A stretch of DNA of 64,000 bases from Kuafuiihalomonas sp039024635 (lineage in GTDB: Bacteria; Myxococcota; Kuafuiibacteriia; Kuafuiibacteriales; Kuafuiibacteriaceae). Both the position numbers and the translations under genes were made by a program. Below the pieces are notes generated by a model. The model had not been told where the DNA came from. It saw nothing but the letters and a program-made list of their open reading frames with translations, and searched no databases. The stretch covers positions 1 through 64,000 of the forward strand of contig JBCCQA010000023.1 of the NCBI GenBank assembly GCA_039024635.1, given 5' to 3'. Positions 9,014 to 16,822 of the stretch are shown piece by piece. Position 1 is the stretch's first letter; every line of letters begins with the position of its first letter.

Positions 9014-10048
9014 GTGGAGCGCCTTCATCTGGAGCGATCGCTCCTGGCCATCGCTGGCCTGCTCTTGGTCCTCCTGCTCTTGGAGAGCGTCTGGCTCCTA
9101 CTCCGGATGGCTTGGCTCCGCTGGCGACGAGGCCTTGAGAGCCGGCTCCAAGCAGAGATCCCCTCCATCCTGTTCGACCCCTTCGACGCAGTCGTCGAGC
9201 AGTACTCGTCGAAGATGACTGGTTTACGAGGTCTCGTTCTTCGCGACCATCTGACCACACTTTGTGCACGCCTTCGTGGCGACCAGCTTCAACGCATCCA
9301 ATCTTTGTACCTGGCCCTCGGGTTCCTAGCCCGAGACCGCGCCGCGCTCTCCGAACGAGCCCAACCTGAAGTCGCCCGACGCCTCGTCACGGTGGCGCCA
9401 CGAGAGTTGGCCATCCAGCCATTGGCTATCGATCGACTGTCACAGGCCGTCCGACTCATGATGGTGATGGGGATTGGGAGCTCGACGCCCACTTCTCGGA
9501 TCATCGAGCTACTCACGAGCCTGGAAGACCTCGACGAGTTCCAGGTCCACCCGGTGGACATCGCCATCGGTCGGCTCTCCCAGCCCCAGCTTCAGGCTCT
9601 CATGAAGCTCAGGTCCTCCTTTCGGTGCCCATCGGTGGAGGCTCTGATCCTTCAAGAGAGCTGCCTGAAGGTCCCCGGGCAGAGACGCGTTTGGCTGGAC
9701 GGAGCCTTCGGTTCCGACCGTCCTGCGCTGCGACGGACCGCGTGTGACGTTGCACGGCTGAGCCTCCGAATCGACGATGCACATGAGCTGATGCTGGCGG
9801 CCTACGACCCCGTTCCCGAGGTCCGAGCAGCAGCTCTCGCGGCGCTCGGCGCGCTTCGAGACCCCGAGGCAGAGTCGGTTCTGGTCGACGCGCTGCAAGA
9901 CGGGGAGCACCGCGTTCGCATCGCATCCGCCCGAGCCATGGAACAGCTCGGCTCGGCCGGCGTCGAGCGACTTTGGCAAATGCGGGACGGTCACCCGGAC
10001 CCTCGAATTCGACGGGTGGCAGGGACCGTCTTGGACCGGGTCGGATGA
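9014..10048 (+). CDS. Membrane-anchored HEAT-repeat protein
   Basis: 344 residues, GTG start one base after the preceding stop. One N-terminal transmembrane helix (about 9-33, LLAIAGLLLVLLLLESVW) is followed by a basic stretch and a cytoplasmic all-helical domain. The C-terminal 90 residues contain clear HEAT/PBS-type repeats (PEVRAAALAALGALRDPEA, then EHRVRIASARAMEQLG). Such repeats are protein-binding scaffolds. Its position between the CBS-receiver gene and the glycosyltransferase gene, with a 4-nt overlap into the latter, suggests it links the regulator to the synthase at the inner membrane. Confidence 0.85.
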   Translation: MERLHLERSLLAIAGLLLVLLLLESVWLLLRMAWLRWRRGLESRLQAEIPSILFDPFDAVVEQYSSKMTGLRGLVLRDHLTTLCARLRGDQLQRIQSLYLALGFLARDRAALSERAQPEVARRLVTVAPRELAIQPLAIDRLSQAVRLMMVMGIGSSTPTSRIIELLTSLEDLDEFQVHPVDIAIGRLSQPQLQALMKLRSSFRCPSVEALILQESCLKVPGQRRVWLDGAFGSDRPALRRTACDVARLSLRIDDAHELMLAAYDPVPEVRAAALAALGALRDPEAESVLVDALQDGEHRVRIASARAMEQLGSAGVERLWQMRDGHPDPRIRRVAGTVLDRVG

Positions 10049-11454
10049 GCGACTTCCCAAACCACGTGGACATCGTCCTCGGCGTCTACTTCGGCCTCAT
10101 CACCGTGTTTCAGGGCGTTCTTCTCGTCGCTTCACTCTGGGCCGTCCGGAGGGCGCGAGGGCTACGCTACGTAGATACCGGGGCCGAGCTTCTCGAACCG
10201 ACTCGCATGCCTCCTGTTGCGCTCATCGTCCCTTGCTTCAATGAGGCTGAGACCATCGCCGACTCGGTACGAGCCCTCACGCAGATAGACTACCCAGGAT
10301 TGGAGATCCTCGTAGTTAACGACGGGAGTCGCGACGAGACGATCAAAGTTCTCAAACGGGCTTTCAAGCTGAGGCGAGCAGAGATCGCCGGCGAGGGTCG
10401 TCTGAAGCACGAGCTGGTCAGGGACACCTTTCGCTCCGGCCTCCATCCCCGGCTTTCGGTCATCGACAAGGTGAACGGAGGCAAAGCCGACGCGCTCAAT
10501 GCGGGCATAGAGCACACCCTCTGCCCGCTCGTATGCTGCATCGACGCCGACACCATCGTCGACCGCCAAGCCATCACTCGCCTCGTGGAGCCTTTCTTGA
10601 CCAGCGACCCCCCTCCTCAAGCTGTGGGAGGGATCATCCAAATCGCCAACGACAGTCGGTTCGAGGAAGGCCTTCTTCAGGAGCGCCAGTGGCCGAGGAA
10701 CTGGCTGGCTCGCAATCAAGCCCTCGAATACCTGCGAGCCTTCCTCTTCTTCCGAACGCCGATGGCCCGCTGGAACGCCAACCTCATCATTTCCGGGGCG
10801 CTCGGCCTGTTTCGCCGGTCGGCCGTGCTCGAGGTCGGGGGCTACGAGACGGCCACGGTGGGTGAAGACATGGAGCTCGTCGTTCGACTCCATCGCCAGT
10901 CCTTGGAGAAGGGGCAGAGCTACGACATCGCCTTCCGCTCTGACGCCGTTGCCTATACCGAATGCCCCGAGAAAGTCGGGGCGCTGGTCCGCCAACGGGA
11001 TCGATGGCAGCGCGGGCTCATCCAAACGCTGCTCATCCATCGGCGGCTGAGCTTTCGTCGCAATTCGGTCATGATCGGGTGGTTCGTGATCCCCTTCTTT
11101 TGGATCTTCGAAGTCGTCGGACCCTTCGTCGAGCTCTTCGCCACCTCATGGTGGGCCTGGGGCGTCATCGGTCAGCGCATCCCGGTCGCCTTCATCGTAT
11201 TGATGCTGGTGGTGGCAACGAGCCTGAACTTGCTCGTCTCCCTCCACACGCTCCTTCTCGACGATCTGGACGGACGCCGCGCGAGCTGGCGAACCTCCAT
11301 GGGCGTGCTTTCTACGGCATTCCTGGAGCCTCTGCGCTACCGGCCCATCGTGGTCTGGGCCCGCATCCTCGGCACTTGGAAGTACATCAGGGGCGATGGC
11401 TCGTGGGGCTCGATGAAGCGCCGGGGATTCAAGACCGAGGGGTCTTCGACGTGA
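10045..11454 (+). CDS. Processive family-2 glycosyltransferase (synthase type)
   Basis: 469 residues. I use the ATG at 10045, which overlaps the previous stop (ATGA). There is one N-terminal TM (about 8-32), a cytoplasmic GT-A domain, and C-terminal membrane helices at about 342-365 and 370-405. Catalytic landmarks of beta-glycan synthases are present: Asp93 in VNDGS, the DAD triad 167-169, GED 273-275 and QRDRW 317-321 (the QxxRW signature). The family (PgaC/BcsA-like) polymerises and secretes beta-linked sugars from UDP-sugar donors. No PilZ domain or deacetylase is seen here, so the product is not necessarily PNAG or cellulose. Confidence 0.9.
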   Translation: MSDFPNHVDIVLGVYFGLITVFQGVLLVASLWAVRRARGLRYVDTGAELLEPTRMPPVALIVPCFNEAETIADSVRALTQIDYPGLEILVVNDGSRDETIKVLKRAFKLRRAEIAGEGRLKHELVRDTFRSGLHPRLSVIDKVNGGKADALNAGIEHTLCPLVCCIDADTIVDRQAITRLVEPFLTSDPPPQAVGGIIQIANDSRFEEGLLQERQWPRNWLARNQALEYLRAFLFFRTPMARWNANLIISGALGLFRRSAVLEVGGYETATVGEDMELVVRLHRQSLEKGQSYDIAFRSDAVAYTECPEKVGALVRQRDRWQRGLIQTLLIHRRLSFRRNSVMIGWFVIPFFWIFEVVGPFVELFATSWWAWGVIGQRIPVAFIVLMLVVATSLNLLVSLHTLLLDDLDGRRASWRTSMGVLSTAFLEPLRYRPIVVWARILGTWKYIRGDGSWGSMKRRGFKTEGSST

Positions 11455-12533
11455 TGAGCACCTGGCTGGCCATGACCCTCGTCGCTTGCGTACCTGCCCG
11501 AGAGGCCCGGTGGTCTGGCGACCTGAGGGGAGCTGAGCAAGCGGCGCGGGCCTGCCTGGAGCAGAGTCCAGAGGACGCGGACGCCCTCATGGAGCTGTCA
11601 CGGAGTCTCGGGCTCCAGGGTCGACTGGAAGAGGCACAACGAGAGGCTGAGAAGGCTCGGAGCCAAGCTCCCAACCCTTCCTCCGTCTCCGCGTGGCAGG
11701 CTCGCCTCTACGGCTGGGAGGGTCGGATGGCCTCGGCCCGGCAGGCGCTACGCCTCGCCTGCGCTGATGATTGCCCCTCCGAGCGATGGTCGCTGTGGCA
11801 GCGAAGCGCCCCTCTTCGCTTGGAGTCGACGTCCGCCATTTGGGCCAGAGAAGAGCGGGAGGCGCTCATCGACACGGAGTTGGCGGCGGAGGCGAGGCTG
11901 GGCCAGGCCGTTTGGCTTCGACCCAGGACCGCCGCTCGTTGGCGAAGCCCATCAGCGACGCCTGACGACCTGGTCGTCGGATTGGGACTTCGCACCACCC
12001 ACCGGCGGCTCAGTTTTCGAGTCGCTCTCTCACGAGGTCTCCGCGCCCGGAGTCTTCCCGAGTGGGACGGCAGCGCAGGCGTCGAGTACCGACTTCATCG
12101 AGCCTACTCCGTGGAGCTCAGCCTTCGCGCCCTCTCCTTTCGGGAAGGGGCGTCGGGCATTCTGCGTCCCGGCCTGTGCGCCGAATGGGGTCGCACTGGC
12201 CTCTGTGTAAGACCCAGCGCCATCTGGTTGTCGAACCGAGTCCGTGCTTTCGCCCTTCTTCAAGGCTGGTACATCCTCGGCCCACGCTACGACCTTCGCT
12301 TCGGAGCCGGCGGGGGCAACACCACGGACTTCCTCTTGCTTCGAGCACCCCAAACCGGTCGGAGCGGCGTCGCGTACGTGGGTCTGGGGACCTCACCCTG
12401 GCGCCTCCTCCGCTTCGGCCTGGACTACGCTCTGAGAGTCGAAGCGACCGAGACCACCGCCATCATCCATCGACTCGGCGTGGGCCTGACGTTTCATCTC
12501 GGGCCGAAGAAGCCGCTCGGTGGCCCGAATTAG
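11454..12533 (+). CDS. TPR plus YaiO-type outer-membrane beta-barrel protein
   Basis: About 359 residues from the ATG at 11454 (4-nt overlap with the synthase stop). It has a short hydrophobic N-terminus (MSTWLAMTLVACVPA, possibly a weak signal or lipoprotein peptide), a TPR-like helical region (about 25-115) and then alternating beta-strands to a final LGVGLTFHL strand. This is the layout of the YaiO family, which pairs with synthase-type glycosyltransferases. By analogy with the TPR-barrel exporters BcsC and PgaA, it would let the nascent polymer cross the outer membrane. Together with the three upstream genes it forms a minimal synthesis and export set. Confidence 0.82.
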   Translation: MSTWLAMTLVACVPAREARWSGDLRGAEQAARACLEQSPEDADALMELSRSLGLQGRLEEAQREAEKARSQAPNPSSVSAWQARLYGWEGRMASARQALRLACADDCPSERWSLWQRSAPLRLESTSAIWAREEREALIDTELAAEARLGQAVWLRPRTAARWRSPSATPDDLVVGLGLRTTHRRLSFRVALSRGLRARSLPEWDGSAGVEYRLHRAYSVELSLRALSFREGASGILRPGLCAEWGRTGLCVRPSAIWLSNRVRAFALLQGWYILGPRYDLRFGAGGGNTTDFLLLRAPQTGRSGVAYVGLGTSPWRLLRFGLDYALRVEATETTAIIHRLGVGLTFHLGPKKPLGGPN

Positions 12534-12563
12534 GACGGAGGAAGCTCTGTGGACTAGGGGAAT

Positions 12564-12611
12564 CCGAGCTCGGCTCAAGCCTCCACACTGCTCCGCCGAT
12601 TGGAGATCGGC
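12564..12611 (+). promoter_or_regulatory. Palindrome and hairpin presenting the Shine-Dalgarno
   Basis: A perfect 10-bp palindrome CCGAGCTCGG lies at 12564-12573. Nearer the gene, GCCGAT (12595-12600) and ATCGGC (12606-12611) form a 6-bp stem whose 5-nt loop TGGAG carries the Shine-Dalgarno GGAG. The GTG start codon follows the stem immediately at 12612. Displaying the ribosome-binding site in a loop would favour or tune initiation. This observation also decides the start codon of the next gene. Confidence 0.35.
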
Positions 12612-15161
12612 GTGCGCTCTTCCATTTCGGCCCCGCTCATCACACTGAGCCTGTCTTTGTCCGCTTGCGGAGGAGAATCGGCGTCGGACCCCTCGAATCG
12701 CTTGACCGTGCGAAACGGCGACGAGGTCGACGACCGGCTCATTCTTCGCAGTCGGCCCGTCCCGCTCATCTCGACCCGGAAGAGCGTGAGCCTTGCCGGA
12801 ACCAGCTCGGTCTCGTTCACGGAGATTGCCGAGCTCACGCCACCCACGGTCGCTGGCGACGGCCTTCAGGCGACCTCAGTCTTCATCCTGGGCAGCCTCG
12901 CCTACGTCAGTTACGCTCTCGTCGGCTCAGACCACAAGGGGGCCGTTGACGTCATCGACATCTCGGATCGCGGCAGCCCCAGCCTGGTCAGTCAGCTCAC
13001 ATTCGCTGACACCGACGTCAACGCGGTCGTTGCCAGCGCCGACGCGCTGTACTTGGCCGTCTCCAGCGAGAGCTTCTCTTTCCCGGAGACAGCCGCCGTC
13101 GAGCGCATCGAAACAACGCCGAGTGGGACCATTCTTTCGGCGACCAGCATTCAGCGCCCGCTGTCCTCCTTCGTCGCAACGGGCCTTCAGCTCGAAGGCT
13201 CGAGCCTCTACGCCACGTCGGGCGACGACGGAGGGCTCTATAGACTGGATGCCACCAGTCTGGCGGTGACTGCTTCGACCGCCGTAGCCGGCGCGCGCTG
13301 GGTCGACGCTGATGGGAGCCAGGTCGCTGTCCATGCCGACGGCAACCTCTCCGTGTTCGATGCAGCCACTTTGACCTCGACCGGCACTTTCGCCTTCTCG
13401 ACGTCAGGTGACGCCGACGCCAAGTCGATGGTCCGATTCGAGGGGAGTAAGACCTTCCTGACCGCGGGGACCGACGGCGTGCGCGTCCTGAGCGCCGCCA
13501 CTGGCGACCTCCTTCAAACCCTCCCCCTGACATCGCCCGGAGGGGTAGCGGCGGCGGACGTCGTAGCCAACGGTCTGGCCCTGTCAGGGTCTTGGCTCTT
13601 CGTCGCCCAGGGCGGTGCCGGCGTGTCGGTCGCGAAAGCCGACAACAGTTTCGCCGCAACGGGGAGCGAGGTCCTGAGTCCGATTGACGAGCTGGGCGTC
13701 CTGGGTCTGGACGGCCTGGAGTCTGCGAACCACGTTGAAGTCGAAAGCAACCATCTCTTCGTCGCCAGCGGAAACGGAGGGACGAAGATCATCCTCTTGT
13801 TGGACTCGAACGCTTTCACCGACGTGTCCGTAGCCAGCGGCTTCGCAGTTCAGACCCAATCCGACGGCAGACCGTCGGGACACTATTGGGCCGACTTCGA
13901 CGACGACGGCGACCTGGACGTCGTCGCTTTCGGCAGCGCGGGAACGACCTTCTTCGACAACCTGGGAAGCAGCTTCTCCGCCACCCAAAGCCTGGGCAAC
14001 AACGAGCGGGACGCCTGCATGGCCGACCTGGATGACGACGGCGACATGGACATCTACCATCAGGACTCGCGCTTCTTCGAGAACAGCGCAGGAACTCTGA
14101 GCAACCAGGGTAACCAAGGGATGACGGGACCGAGCAACGAAGAGGGCATCGCCTGCATCGACGTGAACTTCGACGGCTGGTCCGATGTCGTCATCTTCTC
14201 CGCCAATGGCGTTTGGGTGGGAAACAACCAGAATCTAAGCCCCCTCTCCCTTTCCAACACGAACGGCACGACCATCGGGCTGTCGGGAGGGAACGGCAAC
14301 ATGGCCGCCACCGGTGACGTGAATGACGATGGCCTCCTCGACATTTTCTGGGACGACAATGGGGGCGGCCTCCTGTTCTTGTCCGATGGCAGCGGAGGGT
14401 TCATCCAGAACAACCAGGGTATCTCGGTCTCATCGGTCGAATCCAACGAGATGGCTTTCGCCGACTACGACAATGATGGCGACGTCGACCTTTTCTACCC
14501 CACCGGTTCCGGTGACTTCAGCCATCTTTGGAGGAACGACGAAGGGACCTTCGTCGACACGGCCACCGCGGCTGGTATCGACAACATCGATGAATTGAAG
14601 GCAGCGGCCTGGGGCGACTACGACAATGATGGCGACCTCGACCTCTACCTCGGCTGCCATGGTTGCCCGAACCTGATGTACGTCAACGACGGAGATGGCA
14701 CCTTCACTGAGGCCACACCCGCCGGCGCCGACGTCGGGGGTGACACCCAAACGGCAGTCTTCGTCGACTACGACGGCGATGGCGACCTCGACATCTCCTT
14801 GAACCAAGAGGACGAGGCCAACGTGCTTCTGCGGAACGACAACGACTCCGGGCAAGCCCTTCGCGTTCGGGCCGTAGGCAAAGGGACGGGAGGAAGCAAT
14901 CGAGCGGGCATCGGAGTTCGTATCCGCCTCTACGACGCCACCGGTACCGTTCTTCAGGGTCTTCGGGAACAGGGCGTACAAAAGGGAGGAGGCACGGAGC
15001 CGGCATGGGTCCACTTCGGGGGCGTGTCCGGATCCGAGAGCTACGTCGTTCAGGCCGACTTCGAGTCGGGAACCGTGACGGCAACCATCACGCCCGACAC
15101 GACGAGCTCCACCATTGGGGGCAACGTCATCAACAAGCTACTCACCCTCACGGAGCCATGA
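12612..15161 (+). CDS. Lipoprotein with LVIVD, FG-GAP and UnbV/ASPIC domains
   Basis: 849 residues from the GTG at 12612; a TTG at 12600 is possible but has no ribosome-binding site. The lipobox LSLSAC gives an acylated Cys19. Residues about 60-390 resemble LVIVD-type beta-propeller repeats (DVIDISDRGSPSLVSQL). From about 427 to 720 there are at least six FG-GAP/EF-like calcium motifs of the type DxDxDGDxD (DFDDDGDLD, DLDDDGDMD, DYDNDGDVD, DYDGDGDLD). The C-terminus (about 755-835) matches the UnbV/ASPIC domain found after FG-GAP propellers. It is probably a calcium-stabilised surface protein for adhesion or glycan binding. It follows the glycan cassette by 78 nt and overlaps the HDOD gene by 4 nt. 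Confidence 0.85.
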   Translation: MRSSISAPLITLSLSLSACGGESASDPSNRLTVRNGDEVDDRLILRSRPVPLISTRKSVSLAGTSSVSFTEIAELTPPTVAGDGLQATSVFILGSLAYVSYALVGSDHKGAVDVIDISDRGSPSLVSQLTFADTDVNAVVASADALYLAVSSESFSFPETAAVERIETTPSGTILSATSIQRPLSSFVATGLQLEGSSLYATSGDDGGLYRLDATSLAVTASTAVAGARWVDADGSQVAVHADGNLSVFDAATLTSTGTFAFSTSGDADAKSMVRFEGSKTFLTAGTDGVRVLSAATGDLLQTLPLTSPGGVAAADVVANGLALSGSWLFVAQGGAGVSVAKADNSFAATGSEVLSPIDELGVLGLDGLESANHVEVESNHLFVASGNGGTKIILLLDSNAFTDVSVASGFAVQTQSDGRPSGHYWADFDDDGDLDVVAFGSAGTTFFDNLGSSFSATQSLGNNERDACMADLDDDGDMDIYHQDSRFFENSAGTLSNQGNQGMTGPSNEEGIACIDVNFDGWSDVVIFSANGVWVGNNQNLSPLSLSNTNGTTIGLSGGNGNMAATGDVNDDGLLDIFWDDNGGGLLFLSDGSGGFIQNNQGISVSSVESNEMAFADYDNDGDVDLFYPTGSGDFSHLWRNDEGTFVDTATAAGIDNIDELKAAAWGDYDNDGDLDLYLGCHGCPNLMYVNDGDGTFTEATPAGADVGGDTQTAVFVDYDGDGDLDISLNQEDEANVLLRNDNDSGQALRVRAVGKGTGGSNRAGIGVRIRLYDATGTVLQGLREQGVQKGGGTEPAWVHFGGVSGSESYVVQADFESGTVTATITPDTTSSTIGGNVINKLLTLTEP

Positions 15162-16036
15162 GCGGAGCATCGGCTCATTCGCCGGCGGCGACCGAGGAGG
15201 CTGACAAGCTCGCCCCGGTCCTAGACGAGGTCGGTTCGGGGAGTTTCGAACCTCCACGGCTTCCAGACACCGTACGAAGAGTCCTGGAGCTTACGAATCG
15301 CGAAGACGTTCGGCTCCGAGAGCTCCACGAGGCCTTGGAAACCGACAGCATGCTAGCGGCCAGACTGATCAAGGCTGCCCGTTCGCCCGTCTACGGACGG
15401 CTCGACGTACGCTCGCTTCGGGACGCGCTCGTGAGGTTGGGCAACGGCTCGGTCCGGAACCTGGTCTTGGAAATCACTCTCGATGGCCCGGTATTCAAGT
15501 CCCGACGATTCGGGGCCGAGGTCGCTCAGGTACAGCTTCACAATCGCGCGGTCGCCCACCTGGCCCGCATCATTGCGAGGGCAGCCAAGGTACCGAGTGA
15601 GCCAGCCTTCTTGTGCGGCCTGCTTCACGACCTGGGCATCTTGGCCATCCTGCAGATCCTGGATGAGCGTCTTCAGACCTCGCCTTCGGTGGCCTGGCTC
15701 CAAGAGGCTTTGAGGACGCATCACGCGGAAGGATCCCGACGGATTGCGCAGGCCTGGGGTCTCAGCGAGACTGTGGTCGATGTTCTTGCTTCGCACCACC
15801 ATGTCGATCTGGCGGATGACAAGAACCGCCCTGTTGCAGCGTGCCTGAATCTCGCAGAAGCCATTGCGGAACGACTGCAGGCCGGCGTCCCTTACCAACT
15901 CGATGGGGTTCCGGACAGCGCACAAAACGACGCCTCGATGCTCTCCCTCGAGCTCAGCCTGGATCGAATCGGCGACATCGTCCGTGAGGGCGACAAGGTC
16001 GTCGGCCTCTTCGTTCGTCGGTCTCGGCCCTCTTGA
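15158..16036 (+). CDS. HDOD-domain signalling protein
   Basis: About 292 residues from the ATG at 15158, which overlaps the previous stop (ATGA). After a short polar N-terminus the HDOD domain runs from about residue 30 to 240: LPDTVRRVLEL, DSMLAARLIKAA, LRDALVRLGNGSVRNLVL and the HD-like segment CGLLHDLGILAILQ. A second His-rich part, LASHHHVDL, follows. HDOD proteins are HD-fold relatives that usually lack phosphodiesterase activity and relay signals in motility, cell cycle or c-di-GMP networks. Its translational coupling to a surface lipoprotein gene is unusual. It converges with msrA, with 3 nt between the stops. Confidence 0.9.
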   Translation: MSGASAHSPAATEEADKLAPVLDEVGSGSFEPPRLPDTVRRVLELTNREDVRLRELHEALETDSMLAARLIKAARSPVYGRLDVRSLRDALVRLGNGSVRNLVLEITLDGPVFKSRRFGAEVAQVQLHNRAVAHLARIIARAAKVPSEPAFLCGLLHDLGILAILQILDERLQTSPSVAWLQEALRTHHAEGSRRIAQAWGLSETVVDVLASHHHVDLADDKNRPVAACLNLAEAIAERLQAGVPYQLDGVPDSAQNDASMLSLELSLDRIGDIVREGDKVVGLFVRRSRPS

Positions 16037-16039
16037 GCC

Positions 16040-16696
16040 TCAGGCCTGGACCCCCGTCCCGATGGGGCAGGCCACCCCGGTGCCGCCGAGACCGCAGTAG
16101 CCGTTCGGATTCTTGGCCAAGTATTGCTGATGGTAGCCCTCAGCAAAATAGAAGGTCGGCGCCTCCTTGATCTCGGTGGTGATGGCTTCGAAGCCCGAGG
16201 CCTTCAGCCGAGCTTCGTAGGCCGAGCTCGAGGCCTCGGCCGCCGCTTGCTGGGCTTCGTCATACACGTAGATCCCGGAGCGGTATTGGGTGCCGACGTC
16301 GTTGCCCTGCCGCATCCCTTGGGTTGGATCGTGGCTCTCCCAAAAGACCTTCAGGAGCGTCGAGTAGTCGACGCGCGCGGGGTCGGAGACCACCCGCACG
16401 ACCTCGTTGTGTCCGGTCCTTCCGGAGCACACCTCCTCGTAGGTCGGGTTGGGCGTACAGCCGCCAGCGTAGCCCACCGCGCTGGAGTAGACTCCTTCGA
16501 CCTGCCAGAACTTTCGCTCCGCACCCCAGAAACAGCCCAGACCAAACATGGCCAAGGCCATTCCATCCGGAAAGGGCCCCTGGAGAGGGTGCCCCAAGAC
16601 GTAGTGCTTCGCGGGCACAGACATCGCTTCCGTCCGTCCTGGGAGGGCGTCGGCAGGGTCGGGCATGCGCGTCTTGTGCGGGGGAATGAAGAACAT
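16040..16696 (-). CDS. msrA: Peptide methionine-S-sulfoxide reductase MsrA
   Basis: 218 residues, E. coli-type MsrA. The catalytic Cys55 lies in FGLGCFWGAE. The substrate loop YGGxTPNPTYEEVCSGRTGH-like segment, HDPTQGMRQGNDVGTQYRS and YHQQYLAKNPNGYCG are present. Resolving cysteines Cys201 and Cys210 in the C-terminal tail match the three-Cys mechanism of the E. coli enzyme, recycled by thioredoxin. It repairs methionine-S-sulfoxide in oxidised proteins. The ATG at 16696 gives a slightly longer N-terminus than needed but it aligns with the DALPGR region of E. coli MsrA. Confidence 0.95.
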   Translation of the reverse strand: MFFIPPHKTRMPDPADALPGRTEAMSVPAKHYVLGHPLQGPFPDGMALAMFGLGCFWGAERKFWQVEGVYSSAVGYAGGCTPNPTYEEVCSGRTGHNEVVRVVSDPARVDYSTLLKVFWESHDPTQGMRQGNDVGTQYRSGIYVYDEAQQAAAEASSSAYEARLKASGFEAITTEIKEAPTFYFAEGYHQQYLAKNPNGYCGLGGTGVACPIGTGVQA

Positions 16697-16721
16697 GGCG
16701 CCGCTAGGATTACGGCTTGAT

Positions 16722-16811
16722 CCCCGAGGAGGCTACCGATGGGTTGCAAACCAACTCCAAATTCGGGGGAACTCGTAGCCCGCCGCTTGACGATGGTTTT
16801 CGGTTAAACCA
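16722..16811. promoter_or_regulatory. Possible pseudoknotted structure between divergent genes
   Basis: In the 126-nt gap between msrA and the Ig-like lipoprotein gene, CCCCGA (16722-16727) pairs with TCGGGG (16763-16768). GGCTAC (16731-16736) pairs with GTAGCC (16775-16780), and these two stems cross. A small hairpin GGTT-GCA-AACC (16742-16752) is nested inside, and TGGTTT/AAACCA (16794-16799/16806-16811) lies just before the lipoprotein start. It could be a leader RNA on either strand or a set of operator palindromes. The evidence is base pairing by eye only. Confidence 0.25.
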
Positions 16812-16822
16812 ATCCTCGGGTC

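Noticed and set aside
12600..15161. Calcium-dependent toxin (RTX-like) reading of the DxDxDGDxD repeats
   Set aside because: The repeats are FG-GAP/EF-type within a lipoprotein, not glycine-rich GGxGxDxUx nonapeptides, and there is no type I secretion gene.
16731..16745. The string GGCTACCGATGG resembles the 3' part of a cyclic-di-GMP-I riboswitch
   Set aside because: The conserved GCAAAGCC-type core and tetraloop are not found upstream, so the match is probably accidental.
16741..16760. A GGTTGCAAACC element looking like a tRNA-Cys anticodon loop
   Set aside because: No acceptor stem, no TTCGA-type T loop and no correct spacing around it; it is treated as a small hairpin.
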